From assembly GCA_002798175.1 (NCBI GenBank), contig NWQL01000004.1:398043-462042 (forward strand): 64,000 bases of DNA. The letters run 5' to 3'. The position numbers were made by a program, and so were the translations under genes. Source of the DNA: Lysobacteraceae bacterium NML91-0213 (GTDB lineage Bacteria > Pseudomonadota > Gammaproteobacteria > Xanthomonadales > Xanthomonadaceae). Below the pieces are notes generated by a model. It saw only the letters and a list, made by a program, of their open reading frames with translations. It was not told the DNA's origin and did not search any database. Shown here piece after piece: positions 36,026 to 44,904 of this stretch (the stretch's first letter is position 1; the number at the start of each line of letters is the position of its first letter).

Positions 36026-36859
36026 TCAGGCGCGTGCGCGGAAGGCGTGTTCGAGCGCCGCACCCTGGAAGCCGGCGGGCGCCTGGCCGGTGCTGGCGTA
36101 ACGGTAGAGCACCGCCGAATACACCCCGCCCAGCGCCGACTGCACCACGCCCAGCAGCAGCACCGCGATCGCGAACAGCCCGGCGACCAGGATCGCCAGC
36201 CCCAGCCAGGCCTTGGCCGCGAGCACCGTCAGCACGATGCCGACCACGATGGTGGCCGCGCTGATCAGCCCGAACGCGGCACCGATGCCGACGTTGCCGA
36301 TCGCGTTCTCGCCCCAGGTCTGCCTGAGCAGGCGCACGCTCTCCTTCAGTGCATCGATCGGACCGACGTTGCGGCTGACCAGCACCGGCACCACCAGGAA
36401 GGTCGCCAGCGTCCACGCCGCGCCGAGCATGCCGCCGAACAGGCGCACCAGCACGTTGCCCTCGCGGTTGCGCAGCGCCTGCAGCAGCACGCCGACGGTG
36501 GCGGCGATGGCCGCGTAGCCGAGGATCGCCGGCAGCCGCGCACGGGCGGCGCGCAGGCCGTCGCCCAGTCCCGGGTCCCCGCCATCGAGGCGGATCATCG
36601 CCGCGGCCACCAGCGCGGAGTTGAAGAAGATGATCACGCTGTACTGGCAGAAGTAGAACAGCAGGCCGACCACGAACGCGCCCGGCCCCCAGCTGCCGGA
36701 GAACCCGCCGAATACCGACATCGGCACCAGGAACGTGGCCAGCACCACCAGCGTGCACATGCCGGAGATCACCGGAAACAGCATCAGCTCCCTGTCGGAG
36801 CGCAGCACCGCCGCGCTTGCCTTGACCAGCTCCCAGCTGCGCGAGAACTTCTCCAGCAT
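36026..36859 (-). CDS. DUF6159-like polytopic membrane protein
   Basis: A 277-residue inner-membrane protein. A charged amphipathic start (MLEKFSRSWELVKASAAVLRS) is followed by about six hydrophobic segments in pairs (around 27-47, 55-82, 110-128, 136-160, 178-208, 215-240). VVPVLVSRNVGPIDALKESV in the middle is characteristic of the family as I recall it. Function unknown. The ATG is at 36859. It is convergent with the pteridine reductase (109 bp apart, no clear hairpin) and is separated from folK by 161 bp. Confidence 0.75.
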   Translation of the reverse strand: MLEKFSRSWELVKASAAVLRSDRELMLFPVISGMCTLVVLATFLVPMSVFGGFSGSWGPGAFVVGLLFYFCQYSVIIFFNSALVAAAMIRLDGGDPGLGDGLRAARARLPAILGYAAIAATVGVLLQALRNREGNVLVRLFGGMLGAAWTLATFLVVPVLVSRNVGPIDALKESVRLLRQTWGENAIGNVGIGAAFGLISAATIVVGIVLTVLAAKAWLGLAILVAGLFAIAVLLLGVVQSALGGVYSAVLYRYASTGQAPAGFQGAALEHAFRARA

Positions 36860-37020
36860 GGCCCCACCTCCACGTGTCGACGGACGGATCCTGCGCCGGC
36901 CCGGAAGCAGCGGCAAGCGCCGGAAGTCACCAGGACGCGGCCGCGTGGCGGATGTGACCTTCGCCTTGCACGGATGCCGCCCGGGCTGCCGTCCCCGGAG
37001 TATTCCGCCGACTGTCCGCG

Positions 37021-37512
37021 TCAGCCCGGCAGCGTGAGGGGTTCCATCGGCAGGTCGCGTTCGGAGGAAGCCGCCCACAGCTCGGCCAGCCTGCGTCCGC
37101 TCACCGGTTCGATCATGTCGGGCGCGATCTCAGCCAGTGGCCGCAGCACGAAGGCATGGCGCAGGTCCGGACGCGGCAGCCGCAGGCGCCCAGGACCGTC
37201 GATGACCAGGTCGTCGAACAGCACGATATCGATGTCGACGTTGCGGTTGCCATAGCGCGGGCCGCTGCGGTCGCGGCCATGCGCGTCCTCGAGCGCATGC
37301 AGCCAGGCATCGAGCGCATGCACGTCGAGCGCGGTGCGCACGAGCGCCGCGGCGTTGACGAAATCCGGGCCGTCGAAACCGACCGCGCGGGTGCGGTAGA
37401 ACGTGGACAGCACCACCTCGCCGAACTCCGCGCGCAGCGCATGGACGGCCGCGGCGAGGTGGCGTTCGGGTTCGACGTTGCTGCCGAGGCTCAGGCAGGC
37501 GAGATGCGACAT
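37021..37512 (-). CDS. folK: 2-amino-4-hydroxy-6-hydroxymethyldihydropteridine pyrophosphokinase
   Basis: Transfers pyrophosphate from ATP to hydroxymethyl-dihydropterin in folate synthesis. The 163-residue product has the family start LSLGSNVEPERHL, FVNAAALVRT, the R-Y-G-x-R-x-x-D-x-D block (RSGPRYGNRNVDIDIVLFD), and PRPDLRHAFVLRPL. All fit HPPK. It sits among folM, folB and unrelated genes rather than in the usual panB-folK pair, and precedes the mechanosensitive channel gene by 57 bp in the other direction. Confidence 0.95.
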   Translation of the reverse strand: MSHLACLSLGSNVEPERHLAAAVHALRAEFGEVVLSTFYRTRAVGFDGPDFVNAAALVRTALDVHALDAWLHALEDAHGRDRSGPRYGNRNVDIDIVLFDDLVIDGPGRLRLPRPDLRHAFVLRPLAEIAPDMIEPVSGRRLAELWAASSERDLPMEPLTLPG

Positions 37513-37569
37513 GGCGCGCTCCGGATCGGGGCGCCATGATCGCGCAGCGATGGTCGGCGCGCGATGCCT

Positions 37570-38892
37570 TCAGCCCGCCCTGGGCGCATCCAGCGGCGGC
37601 TGCGCGTGGGCAAACGCCCGCGCCGGCTGCACCGCGCCGCCGTCACCGTCCAGCCGGCGCAGGTGCACTTCCACCGGGGCATCGCTGTGGGCCTGGAACA
37701 CGCTCAGCCCGAACTCCGGCAGGATCGCCAGCAGGTGGTCGAAGATGTCGGACTGGATGCCCTCGTAGACCGCCCAGCGGGTATCGGCGGTGAAGCAGTA
37801 GATCTCCAGCGGCAGGCCGGTCTCGGTCGGCTGCAACTGGCGCACCAGCAGGGTGAGCTCCTGGTTGATGCCCGGATGATTGGCCAGGTAGTGCTGCACG
37901 TAGGCGCGGAAGGTGCCGAGGTTGGTGACCCGGCGGTGGTTGACCGGCTCGGCGCCGCGTTCGGCCAGCGCGGCGTTCCAGTCACGCAGCTCGGCTTCCT
38001 TGCGGTCGAGGTAGTCGTCGAGCAGCACGAAGCAGCGGAAGCGCTGCACCTCGTCGGCTTCCAGGAAACGCACGCTGCGCTGGTCGATGTGCAGCGCGCG
38101 CTTGATCCGGCGCCCGCCGCCTTCGGACATGTGGCGCCAGTTCTTGAACGAGTCCGACACCAGCTTCTTGGTCGGCACCGTGGTCACGGTGCGGTCCCAG
38201 TTGCGCACGGTGACGGTGTGCAGGGCGATGTCGATGACGTCGCCATCGGCGTTCTGCGCCGGCATCTCGATCCAGTCGCCGATGCGCACGCGGCCGTCGT
38301 TGCTGATCTGCACGCTGGCCACCAGCGACAGGATGGTGTCCTGGAAGATCAGCATCAGCACCGCGGTCATCGCGCCGAGGCCGGTGACGATGTGCAGGAA
38401 TTCCGCGCCGATCAGCGTCGCCACCACCGAGATGCCGACCAGCACGAACATGATGATCTTGACGACCTGGAAGTAGCCCTTGATCGGCTTGTTGGCGGCA
38501 TCCGGCCGGCGCTCGTAGACGCGGTTGATCGCATCGAGCACCCGCGACAGCGCCAGCGCGATGGTCACCACCACGAACACCTGGCACAACGCCTGCACGA
38601 TGGTGACCACGCGTACCGGCAGGTCCGGCACCACCGCGATGCCCGCCGAGACCACCAGCGCCGGTACCACGTTGGCCAGCCGCGGGATGACCTGCATACG
38701 CACGGCCTGGTCGTGCTGGGCGCCACCCAGCGCGGTGCGCTGCAGCACCCGGCCCAGGCCACGCAACAGCACCCGCCTGGTGACGAAGTTCGCCAGCCAC
38801 GCCAGCAGCAGCAGCCCGGCCAGCACCAGGATCGTGTAGGCCCACGGATAGGGAGCGAGTGCGTCGTTGAGCTGCTCGAGCTGGTCGTGCAT
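37570..38892 (-). CDS. Mechanosensitive ion channel, MscS family (YbdG-like)
   Basis: A 440-residue membrane channel that opens on osmotic downshock. Around five hydrophobic helices occupy the first ~185 residues (e.g. YTILVLAGLLLLAWLANFV), followed by the MscS pore and beta-domain: HIVTGLGAMTAVLMLIFQDTILSL, VQISNDGRVRIGDWIEMP, and VTVRNWDRTVTTVPT. The C-terminal part with HMSEGGGRRIKR and HLLAILPEFGL is the YbdG-type cytoplasmic domain. Start at 38892 (MHDQLEQLND). It follows folB by 53 bp and is probably co-transcribed with it. Confidence 0.93.
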   Translation of the reverse strand: MHDQLEQLNDALAPYPWAYTILVLAGLLLLAWLANFVTRRVLLRGLGRVLQRTALGGAQHDQAVRMQVIPRLANVVPALVVSAGIAVVPDLPVRVVTIVQALCQVFVVVTIALALSRVLDAINRVYERRPDAANKPIKGYFQVVKIIMFVLVGISVVATLIGAEFLHIVTGLGAMTAVLMLIFQDTILSLVASVQISNDGRVRIGDWIEMPAQNADGDVIDIALHTVTVRNWDRTVTTVPTKKLVSDSFKNWRHMSEGGGRRIKRALHIDQRSVRFLEADEVQRFRCFVLLDDYLDRKEAELRDWNAALAERGAEPVNHRRVTNLGTFRAYVQHYLANHPGINQELTLLVRQLQPTETGLPLEIYCFTADTRWAVYEGIQSDIFDHLLAILPEFGLSVFQAHSDAPVEVHLRRLDGDGGAVQPARAFAHAQPPLDAPRAG

Positions 38893-38945
38893 GGAATCGG
38901 GATCTCCGCGGTGCGTCGTGCCGGCAACTGCCGAATGGTTCTCCG

Positions 38946-39302
38946 TCAGGCCTGCCGGCAGCGTTCGATGATCACGCCGACCGCGCGCGCGCCGCGCACC
39001 GCACCCGGCTTGCTGAGCTTCAAGCGTAACCAGTCGACCTTGAACTCTTCGAGCACGATCTGCGCGCAGCGCTCGGCCAGCGTCTCGACCAGGCCGAATT
39101 CGGAAGCCTGCACGTAGGCGATCAGGCGCTTGCTGACCGCCTTGTAGTTGAGCGTGTGGGCAATGTCGTCGCTGGCGGCGGGCACGCGGTTGTCGAAGCC
39201 CATCTCGAGGTCGAACACCAGCGTCTGCCGGATCCGCCGCTCCCAGTCGTAGATGCCGATCAGTGCCTCGATCTCGAGGCCTTCGATGAAGACTTTGTCC
39301 AT
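38946..39302 (-). CDS. folB: Dihydroneopterin aldolase
   Basis: Converts dihydroneopterin to hydroxymethyl-dihydropterin, the substrate of FolK. The 118-residue length is standard. It begins MDKVFIEGLEIEALIGIYDWER, the family hallmark, and has AHTLNYKAVSKR, a catalytic Glu within FGLVETLAERCAQ, and LKLSKPGAVRGAR (active-site lysine). It is divergent in function but not strand from tsaD, 69 bp away. With folK and the pteridine reductase it forms a loose folate group in this region. Confidence 0.95.
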   Translation of the reverse strand: MDKVFIEGLEIEALIGIYDWERRIRQTLVFDLEMGFDNRVPAASDDIAHTLNYKAVSKRLIAYVQASEFGLVETLAERCAQIVLEEFKVDWLRLKLSKPGAVRGARAVGVIIERCRQA

Positions 39303-39371
39303 GGCGACGTGCGGAAAACCGACGGGGATGGCCGCACAGCTTAGCCGCTGCGCACGCGCGTCCTACGGGCC

Positions 39372-40418
39372 TCAGGCCGCGAGTGGCGACAGCGTTGCCA
39401 TGTCCCAGCGCGGCACCGCGCGCACGCTGGCGTCGTCGTGCTGCCCGGCCTGCAGGCGCAGCGCACCGGCGAAGGCGATCATCGCGCCGTTGTCGGTGCA
39501 CAGCGCCGGGCGCGGGAAACAGGCGCGGCCGCCACGTTGTGCGCACATCGCCGCCAGGCGTTCGCGCAGGCGACGGTTGGCACCGACGCCACCGGCCACC
39601 ACCAGCGTGTCGCTGCCGGCGGCATCGAGCGCGCGCGCGCACTTGATCGCCAGCGTGTCCACCACCGCGTCCTCGAAACCGCGGGCGATGTCGGCACGGG
39701 TGGCCTCGCTCCGGTCGCTGCCCTGCCAGGCCAGCAGCACCTGGGTCTTCAGGCCGCTGAAGCTGAAGTCGAGCCCGGGGCGGTCGGTCATCGGCCGCGA
39801 GAAGCGGTACGCACCCGGCGTGCCGGGCACCTTGTCGGATTGCGCGGCGAGTGCGGCGAGCTGCGGCCCGCCCGGATAGGGCAGGCCCATCAGCTTGGCG
39901 GTCTTGTCGAAGGCCTCGCCGGCGGCGTCGTCGAGGGTCTCGCCGAGCAGGCGGTAGCGGCCGATCGCCTCCACCGCCACCAGCTGGGTATGCCCGCCGG
40001 ACACCAGCAGGGCGACGAACGGCGGCGCCGGCGGGTCGTCCTCGATCAGCGGCGCCAGCAGGTGACCTTCCATGTGGTGCACGCCGATTGCCGGCACCTC
40101 CAGCGCCCAGGCCAGCGAACGCGCCACCCCGGCGCCGACCAGCAGCGCGCCGACCAGCCCGGGGCCGGCGGTATAGGCCACGCCGTCGAGGTCGGCCGGG
40201 GTCATGCCGGCCTGGGCCAGGGTCTCGCGGATCAGCGGCACCAGCTTGCGCACGTGGTCGCGGCTGGCCAGCTCCGGCACCACCCCGCCGTATTCGGCGT
40301 GCAGGGCGATCTGGCTGTAGAGCGCCTGCGCGCGCAGTGCGGCGGCGCCGGCAAGGGCGGTGTCGTAGACCGCCACGCCGGTCTCGTCGCAGGAGGTTTC
40401 GATGCCGAGGACACGCAT
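39372..40418 (-). CDS. tsaD: tRNA N6-adenosine threonylcarbamoyltransferase subunit TsaD
   Basis: Transfers the threonylcarbamoyl group to A37 of ANN-decoding tRNAs (t6A). The 348-residue ASKHA-fold protein starts [19 protein letters not shown], has the metal-binding [11 protein letters not shown] (HxxxH), [32 protein letters not shown] and [13 protein letters not shown]. Essential in most bacteria. It is divergent from rpsU; the tsaD-rpsU head-to-head arrangement is widely conserved in gammaproteobacteria. Confidence 0.97.
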   Translation of the reverse strand: MRVLGIETSCDETGVAVYDTALAGAAALRAQALYSQIALHAEYGGVVPELASRDHVRKLVPLIRETLAQAGMTPADLDGVAYTAGPGLVGALLVGAGVARSLAWALEVPAIGVHHMEGHLLAPLIEDDPPAPPFVALLVSGGHTQLVAVEAIGRYRLLGETLDDAAGEAFDKTAKLMGLPYPGGPQLAALAAQSDKVPGTPGAYRFSRPMTDRPGLDFSFSGLKTQVLLAWQGSDRSEATRADIARGFEDAVVDTLAIKCARALDAAGSDTLVVAGGVGANRRLRERLAAMCAQRGGRACFPRPALCTDNGAMIAFAGALRLQAGQHDDASVRAVPRWDMATLSPLAA

Positions 40419-40485
40419 GGGTCAGGGTCCGGGTCGATCGGCCGGTGGGCCGGGAGGGCGGATCACGCCGGGAAACACGGCCATC

Positions 40486-40515
40486 TTGCAGGCGGCCACG
40501 CAGGCCCGGTATCAT
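40486..40515 (+). promoter_or_regulatory. Promoter of rpsU
   Basis: TTGCAG (40486-40491) and TATCAT (40510-40515) are separated by 18 nt. Transcription would start about 40522 and leave a leader of nearly 90 nt rich in GGCCGG palindromes before the rpsU ATG at 40611. Confidence 0.65.
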
Positions 40516-40610
40516 ACGCGGCTCTCCCGCCGGGGTGGCGTGCCTATGCGCCCCGCGACGGCCGGGATGCCGGCCCCGCCGGCCGGTCACCCACTTTCCC
40601 AGAGATCCCT

Positions 40611-40826
40611 ATGCCAAGCGTCAAAGTCCGCGAAAACGAGCCGTTCGAGTTTGCCCTCCGCCGCTTCAAGCGTACCTGCGAGAAGGCCGGTGTGCTGGCC
40701 GAAACGCGCAAGCGCGAGTACTACGAGAAGCCGACGCAGGAGCGCAAGCGCAAGGCCGCGGCCGCGGTGAAGCGCCAGGCCCGTCGCGTGTCGCGCGACG
40801 TCACCAAGCGCCAGCGCCTGTACTGA
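40611..40826 (+). CDS. rpsU: 30S ribosomal protein S21
   Basis: A 71-residue basic protein of the small subunit platform, needed for efficient initiation. The sequence [20 protein letters not shown] and the lysine/arginine-rich tail ending RQRLY are diagnostic. It is the first gene of the macromolecular-synthesis locus; a hairpin after it can uncouple its expression from the genes downstream. The following gene, yqeY, starts 144 bp on. Confidence 0.97.
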   Translation: MPSVKVRENEPFEFALRRFKRTCEKAGVLAETRKREYYEKPTQERKRKAAAAVKRQARRVSRDVTKRQRLY

Positions 40827-40876
40827 GTCGTCGGTTGCCGGTCGCGGCGCGGGTTCCGCGCGCACCGGTCGCTGCC

Positions 40877-40911
40877 AGAAGCCGGCACGCGCAAGCGTGA
40901 CCGGCTTTTCT
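40877..40911 (+). terminator. Rho-independent terminator or attenuator after rpsU
   Basis: AGAAGCCGG-CACGC-GCAA-GCGTG-A-CCGGCTTTTCT folds into a continuous 14-bp stem with a GCAA tetraloop and a CTTTTCT tail. It lies between rpsU and yqeY, where E. coli also has a partial terminator inside its rpsU-dnaG-rpoD operon. Confidence 0.8.
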
Positions 40912-40970
40912 GCGTTCCCGCCGCCCGCACCCGCGCGCGGCCGTCCCCGATGCCCCGATGGAGCCCTGCC

Positions 40971-41417
40971 ATGACCCTCAAGCAACGACTCACCGACGAC
41001 ATGAAGGCCGCGATGAAGTCCGGCGACAAGGCCAGCCTCGGCGTGATCCGGCTGATCAACGCGGCGATCAAGCAGCGCGAGGTCGACGAGCGCATCGAAC
41101 TCGACGACGCCGCGGTGCTGGCGGTGCTGGAGAAGATGGTCAAGCAGCGCAAGGACTCGGTGACCCAGTACGAGGCCGCCGCGCGCGAGGACCTGGCTGC
41201 GATCGAGCGCGCCGAGATCGTGGTGATCGAGCGCTACCTGCCGGAGAAGCTCGGAGAGGCGGAGATCCTCGCCGCCATCGACGCCGCCATCGCGCAGACC
41301 GGCGCCAGCGGCGCGGCCGACATGGGCAGGCTGATGGGCGTGCTCAAGCCGCAGCTGGCCGGGCAGGCCGACATGGGCGAGGTCTCGAAGCTGGTCAAGC
41401 AGAAGCTGGCCGGCTGA
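40971..41417 (+). CDS. GatB/YqeY domain-containing protein
   Basis: A 148-residue helical protein resembling the tail domain of the tRNA amidotransferase subunit GatB. Characteristic stretches are LTDDMKAAMKSGDKASLGVIR, AAIKQREVD, VVIERYLPEKL, and the end DMGRLMGVLKPQLAGQADMGEV. It may bind tRNA, but its function is unproven. It is commonly found between rpsU and dnaG, as here. Its stop codon overlaps the start of the acetyltransferase gene (TGATG), indicating translational coupling. Confidence 0.93.
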   Translation: MTLKQRLTDDMKAAMKSGDKASLGVIRLINAAIKQREVDERIELDDAAVLAVLEKMVKQRKDSVTQYEAAAREDLAAIERAEIVVIERYLPEKLGEAEILAAIDAAIAQTGASGAADMGRLMGVLKPQLAGQADMGEVSKLVKQKLAG

Positions 41418-41905
41418 TGGCGGCCGACGCCGCCGCCCTGCGTGCCGCCACCGTCGATGACGTGGCGCTGCTGCTGGCCTTCATCCGCGAACTTGGGGAT
41501 TACGAGCGCCTCGCCCACGAGGTGGTCGTCGACGCCGCGGTACTGGCCGACAGCCTGTTCGGCGTGCGCCCGGCGGCGGAAGCGGTGATCGCCGAGGTCG
41601 ATGGCGCGCCCGCGGGCTTCGCGCTGTTCTTCCACAACTTCTCGACCTTCCACGGCCGCCGCGGCCTGTACCTGGAAGACCTCTACGTGCGCCCGGCCTA
41701 CCGTGCGCGCGGGATCGGCCGGCAGCTGATGCGCCATCTCGCCCGCACCGCCGTCGAGCGCGGCTGCGCGCGCTTCGAGTGGTCGGTACTGGACTGGAAC
41801 ACCGACGCGATCGCGTTCTATCGCGAACTGGGCGCGGTCGGCCTCGACGGCTGGACGGTGCAACGCGTCGACGGCGAGGCCCTGCAGCGGCTGGCCGCCG
41901 CCTGA
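41417..41905 (+). CDS. GNAT-family N-acetyltransferase
   Basis: A 162-residue acetyl-CoA-dependent transferase. The fold begins with LRAATVDDVALLLAFIREL, a beta-strand region LEDLYVRPAYRARGIGRQLM holding the acetyl-CoA-binding R/Q-x-x-G-x-G/A loop (RARGIG), and a DWNTDAIAFYRELGA motif near the C-terminus. It resembles diamine/small-amine acetyltransferases in overall layout (ELGDYERLAHEV), so polyamines or an amino acid are possible substrates. It is coupled to yqeY by an overlapping TGATG and lies inside the rpsU-dnaG locus. Confidence 0.88.
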   Translation: MAADAAALRAATVDDVALLLAFIRELGDYERLAHEVVVDAAVLADSLFGVRPAAEAVIAEVDGAPAGFALFFHNFSTFHGRRGLYLEDLYVRPAYRARGIGRQLMRHLARTAVERGCARFEWSVLDWNTDAIAFYRELGAVGLDGWTVQRVDGEALQRLAAA

Positions 41906-42060
41906 CCTGACGCGCGGTCCCGGCACGCACACGCAGTGCGGGAGTCCGGGTGCCGGAGAGGTGCTTTGCCTGGTATCGCGCCGCGCGTCACCCGCACCTA
42001 CACGGCCTACGCACGCACGCCCTTGGCATCCTCGCGGGCGACGCCGCAAGCCTGGTCGCC

Positions 42061-43056
42061 ATGTCCGACACCCGCGCCAAGTTCAAACGCCAGTTCGAGC
42101 GCCTCCAGCACAGCCTGCCGGTGGCGCTGGCGCGGCGCTTCGTCGAGATCGACCTGCTGACGCAGGCGGCATCGCTGTCGTTCTTCGCCCTGCTGTCGCT
42201 GGCGCCGCTGCTGGTGCTGCTGCTGTGGCTGGCGGCCTCGCTGTACCCGGAAGCGCAGGAACAGCTGGTCGACCAGCTCGGCGCGATCGCCGGCAGCAGC
42301 GCGCAGGAAGTGGCCCGCACCGTGCTGCGCAACGCCCGCAACCAGCCCGACATCGGTTCGCTGGCCGGCATCTGGAGCACGCTGCTGCTATTCATCGGTG
42401 CAACCACGGTGTTTGCGCGCCTGCAGGGCACGCTCAACCTGATCTTCCACACGAGTGGGCAGAGCCTGGGCGGCATCGTGGCGTTCCTGCGCAAGCGGGT
42501 GTTCTCGTTCGGGGTGGTGTTCGCGCTGGGCTTCCTGGTGATCGTGTCGACGATCCTGTCGGGCGTGATCGAATGGATCTTCGCCGGCGTGCCCAGCCTG
42601 CTGCCGCTGATGAGCATCGTCATCTCGCTGGCGATCTATGCCTTTGCGTTCGCGCTGCTCTACCACTACCTGCCCGACCGCCGGGTGCGCTGGCAGCAGG
42701 CCTTTCTTGGTGGGCTGATCACCGCGGCGCTGTTCATGCTCGGGCGCTGGGCGATCGGCGTGTACATCGCGCGCGCGGCGCCCGGCAGCGCCTACGGCTC
42801 GATGGGCACGCTGGTGATCCTGCTGGTGTGGATGTACTACGCGGCGATGGTGTTCTTCGTCGGCGCGCTGATCACCGCGGTCATCGACGAACGCGCACAG
42901 ATCCGCTGCGGCGAGATGCCGCCCGAGCACGAGGACTGCTGGCCGGAGGACGCGGTGCGAAGCGGCGCACGGCCGGAACCGCAGGTGTATCCCACCACCC
43001 TCGCGGTGGAGCCGCGTCCGCCCGCGCCGGCGGCGCCGGGAGAGCGCACGCCGTAG
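42061..43056 (+). CDS. YihY/BrkB-family inner-membrane protein
   Basis: A 331-residue polytopic protein with about six hydrophobic helices. Family signatures are TQAASLSFFALLSLAPLLVL (first helix), IGATTVFARLQGTLNLIF, LLYHYLPDRRVRWQQAFLGG and VLLVWMYYAAMVFFVGALITAV. Once annotated as RNase BN or a virulence factor, the family has no settled function. The C-terminal ~55 residues form a polar tail. The ATG at 42061 (MSDTRAKFKRQ) is chosen over farther upstream in-frame ATGs. It separates the acetyltransferase gene from dnaG. Confidence 0.9.
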   Translation: MSDTRAKFKRQFERLQHSLPVALARRFVEIDLLTQAASLSFFALLSLAPLLVLLLWLAASLYPEAQEQLVDQLGAIAGSSAQEVARTVLRNARNQPDIGSLAGIWSTLLLFIGATTVFARLQGTLNLIFHTSGQSLGGIVAFLRKRVFSFGVVFALGFLVIVSTILSGVIEWIFAGVPSLLPLMSIVISLAIYAFAFALLYHYLPDRRVRWQQAFLGGLITAALFMLGRWAIGVYIARAAPGSAYGSMGTLVILLVWMYYAAMVFFVGALITAVIDERAQIRCGEMPPEHEDCWPEDAVRSGARPEPQVYPTTLAVEPRPPAPAAPGERTP

Positions 43057-43077
43057 GGCCGCTGCCGGGCGGCGGCA

Positions 43078-43083
43078 TACACT
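43078..43083 (+). promoter_or_regulatory. -10 element placed for a leaderless dnaG mRNA
   Basis: TACACT (43078-43083) ends 6 nt before the ATG at 43090, so transcription would start on the initiation codon. The immediate upstream region lacks a Shine-Dalgarno sequence, which agrees with leaderless initiation. Confidence 0.45.
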
Positions 43084-43089
43084 AGCCCG

Positions 43090-44823
43090 ATGGCCCGGAT
43101 CCCCGACGCGTTCATCGACGACCTGCTCGCGCGCACCGATATCGTCGAGGTGGTGGGCGCGCGGGTGCCGCTCAAGCGCAAGGGCCGGGAGTTCTCGGCG
43201 CCGTGTCCGTTCCACGATGAACGCACGCCGTCGTTCTACGTGTCGCCGGTCAAGCAGTTCTACCACTGCTTCGGCTGCGGCGCGCATGGCACCGCGATCA
43301 GCTTCCTGATGAACTACGACCGGCTCGAGTTCCTCGACGCGGTCGAGGAACTGGCGCGCGCGGCCAACATGGAGATCCCGCGCGACGAGCGCGCACGGAC
43401 CCCGGACGACGACACCCGCGGCGTCTACGACGCACTCGAGGCCGCCGCCCGCCACTACCGCAACGCGCTCGCCGCCAGTCCGTCGGCGCAGGCCTATCTC
43501 GACGCCCGCGGCGTGGACCTGGAAATCCGCGAGCTGTTCGGCATCGGCTATGCACCGGAAGGGTTCTCCGCGCTCAAGGACGCGCTGGGCACCGACGAGC
43601 GCCGGCTGAAGCTGCTCGAGCGCGCCGGCCTGCTGTCGAAGAACGATCGCGGCCATACCTACGACAAGTTCCGCGACCGGGTGATGTTCCCGATCGCCGA
43701 CCGCCGCGGCCGCACGATCGCCTTCGGTGGCCGCGTGCTCAAGGGCGACGACGGCCCCAAGTACCTCAACTCGCCCGAGACCGCGCTGTTCCACAAGGGC
43801 CGCGAGCTGTATGGCCTGTGGCAGGTGCGCCAGGCGCAGCAGAAGATCGCCCGGCTGATCGTGGTCGAGGGCTACATGGACGTGGTCGCGCTGTTCCAGC
43901 ACGGCCTGCGCGAGGCGGTGGCCACGCTCGGCACCGCGACCACCGCCGACCATGCCGAACTGCTGTTCCGCAATGCGCCCGACGTGTACTTCTGCTTCGA
44001 CGGCGACGCCGCCGGCCGCCGCGCCGCGTCGAAGGCGATGGAGTCGGTGCTGCCGCGCATGCGCGACGGCCGCCAGGCGTTCTTCCTGTTCCTGCCCGAA
44101 GGCGATGATCCGGATTCGATCGTGCGCAGCGAGGGCCGCGAAGGCTTCGAGGCGCGCCTGCGCGAGGCGGTGCCGCTGTCCCGGTTCTTCTTCGACCGGT
44201 TCTCCGAAGGCGTCAACCTCGGCACGCTGGATGGCAAGGCGCGGCTGGCCGAGCGGGCACAACCGTTGCTGGCGCAGATTCCCGACGGCGCCTTCGCCGA
44301 CCTGATGCGCCAGCACCTGACCAGCATCACCGGCGTGGGTGCACGACCCGAGGCACCACCGGCGCAGGCGCCAGTACGGCGTGTGCGCGGTGGCCAGCAC
44401 GTGCCCGCGCCGAAGCGCAGCGTGGTCCGCAACGCGATCACGCTGCTGCTGCAGCAACCGGCGCTGGCGCTCGACCTGACAGAGGGGGCACGCTTCACCG
44501 CGCTGCGCCAGCCCGGCGTCGAGCTGTTGGCGGAGCTGATCGCCCTCGTGCAGCAGCGCCCGGACATCCGCACCGGCGCCCTCCTCGCCCATTTCGAGGG
44601 TCGCGCGGACGCCGATCCCCTGCAGAAGCTCGCCGCGATCAGTCTTCCCGGCGACGAGGCGGCGTGGCGCGTCGAGTTCGCCGACGCGATCGCCCGGCTC
44701 GACCAGGAGACCCGGCAGCAGCGGATCCAGGAGCTGCAGTCCAAACAGCAGGAGGGAACCCTGGATGCCGTGGACAAGGCCGAGTTGCGCGATCTGCTGC
44801 AGTCACGCCTGAGCGCCCGCTGA
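43090..44823 (+). CDS. dnaG: DNA primase
   Basis: Synthesises RNA primers for replication with DnaB. The 577-residue product has the N-terminal zinc-binding CHC2 domain (CPFHDERTPSF; HCFGCG), the RNA-polymerase domain with RDRVMFPIADRRGR and SPET-ALFHKGRELYGL, and the TOPRIM metal site in VVEGYMDVVAL and FDGDAAGRRAA. The C-terminal DnaB-interacting helical region ends in SKQQEGTLDAVDKAELRDLL. Start at 43090 (MARIPDAFIDDLL), a canonical N-terminus. The expected next gene, rpoD, is not present. Confidence 0.96.
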   Translation: MARIPDAFIDDLLARTDIVEVVGARVPLKRKGREFSAPCPFHDERTPSFYVSPVKQFYHCFGCGAHGTAISFLMNYDRLEFLDAVEELARAANMEIPRDERARTPDDDTRGVYDALEAAARHYRNALAASPSAQAYLDARGVDLEIRELFGIGYAPEGFSALKDALGTDERRLKLLERAGLLSKNDRGHTYDKFRDRVMFPIADRRGRTIAFGGRVLKGDDGPKYLNSPETALFHKGRELYGLWQVRQAQQKIARLIVVEGYMDVVALFQHGLREAVATLGTATTADHAELLFRNAPDVYFCFDGDAAGRRAASKAMESVLPRMRDGRQAFFLFLPEGDDPDSIVRSEGREGFEARLREAVPLSRFFFDRFSEGVNLGTLDGKARLAERAQPLLAQIPDGAFADLMRQHLTSITGVGARPEAPPAQAPVRRVRGGQHVPAPKRSVVRNAITLLLQQPALALDLTEGARFTALRQPGVELLAELIALVQQRPDIRTGALLAHFEGRADADPLQKLAAISLPGDEAAWRVEFADAIARLDQETRQQRIQELQSKQQEGTLDAVDKAELRDLLQSRLSAR

Positions 44824-44904
44824 GTGTCCTAGGGTGCTCCCCAGCTGCGACGTGGACGGCGCACGCGGCAGCATGAGCACCCCTACCCGCGCCCGGAGCC
44901 TGCC

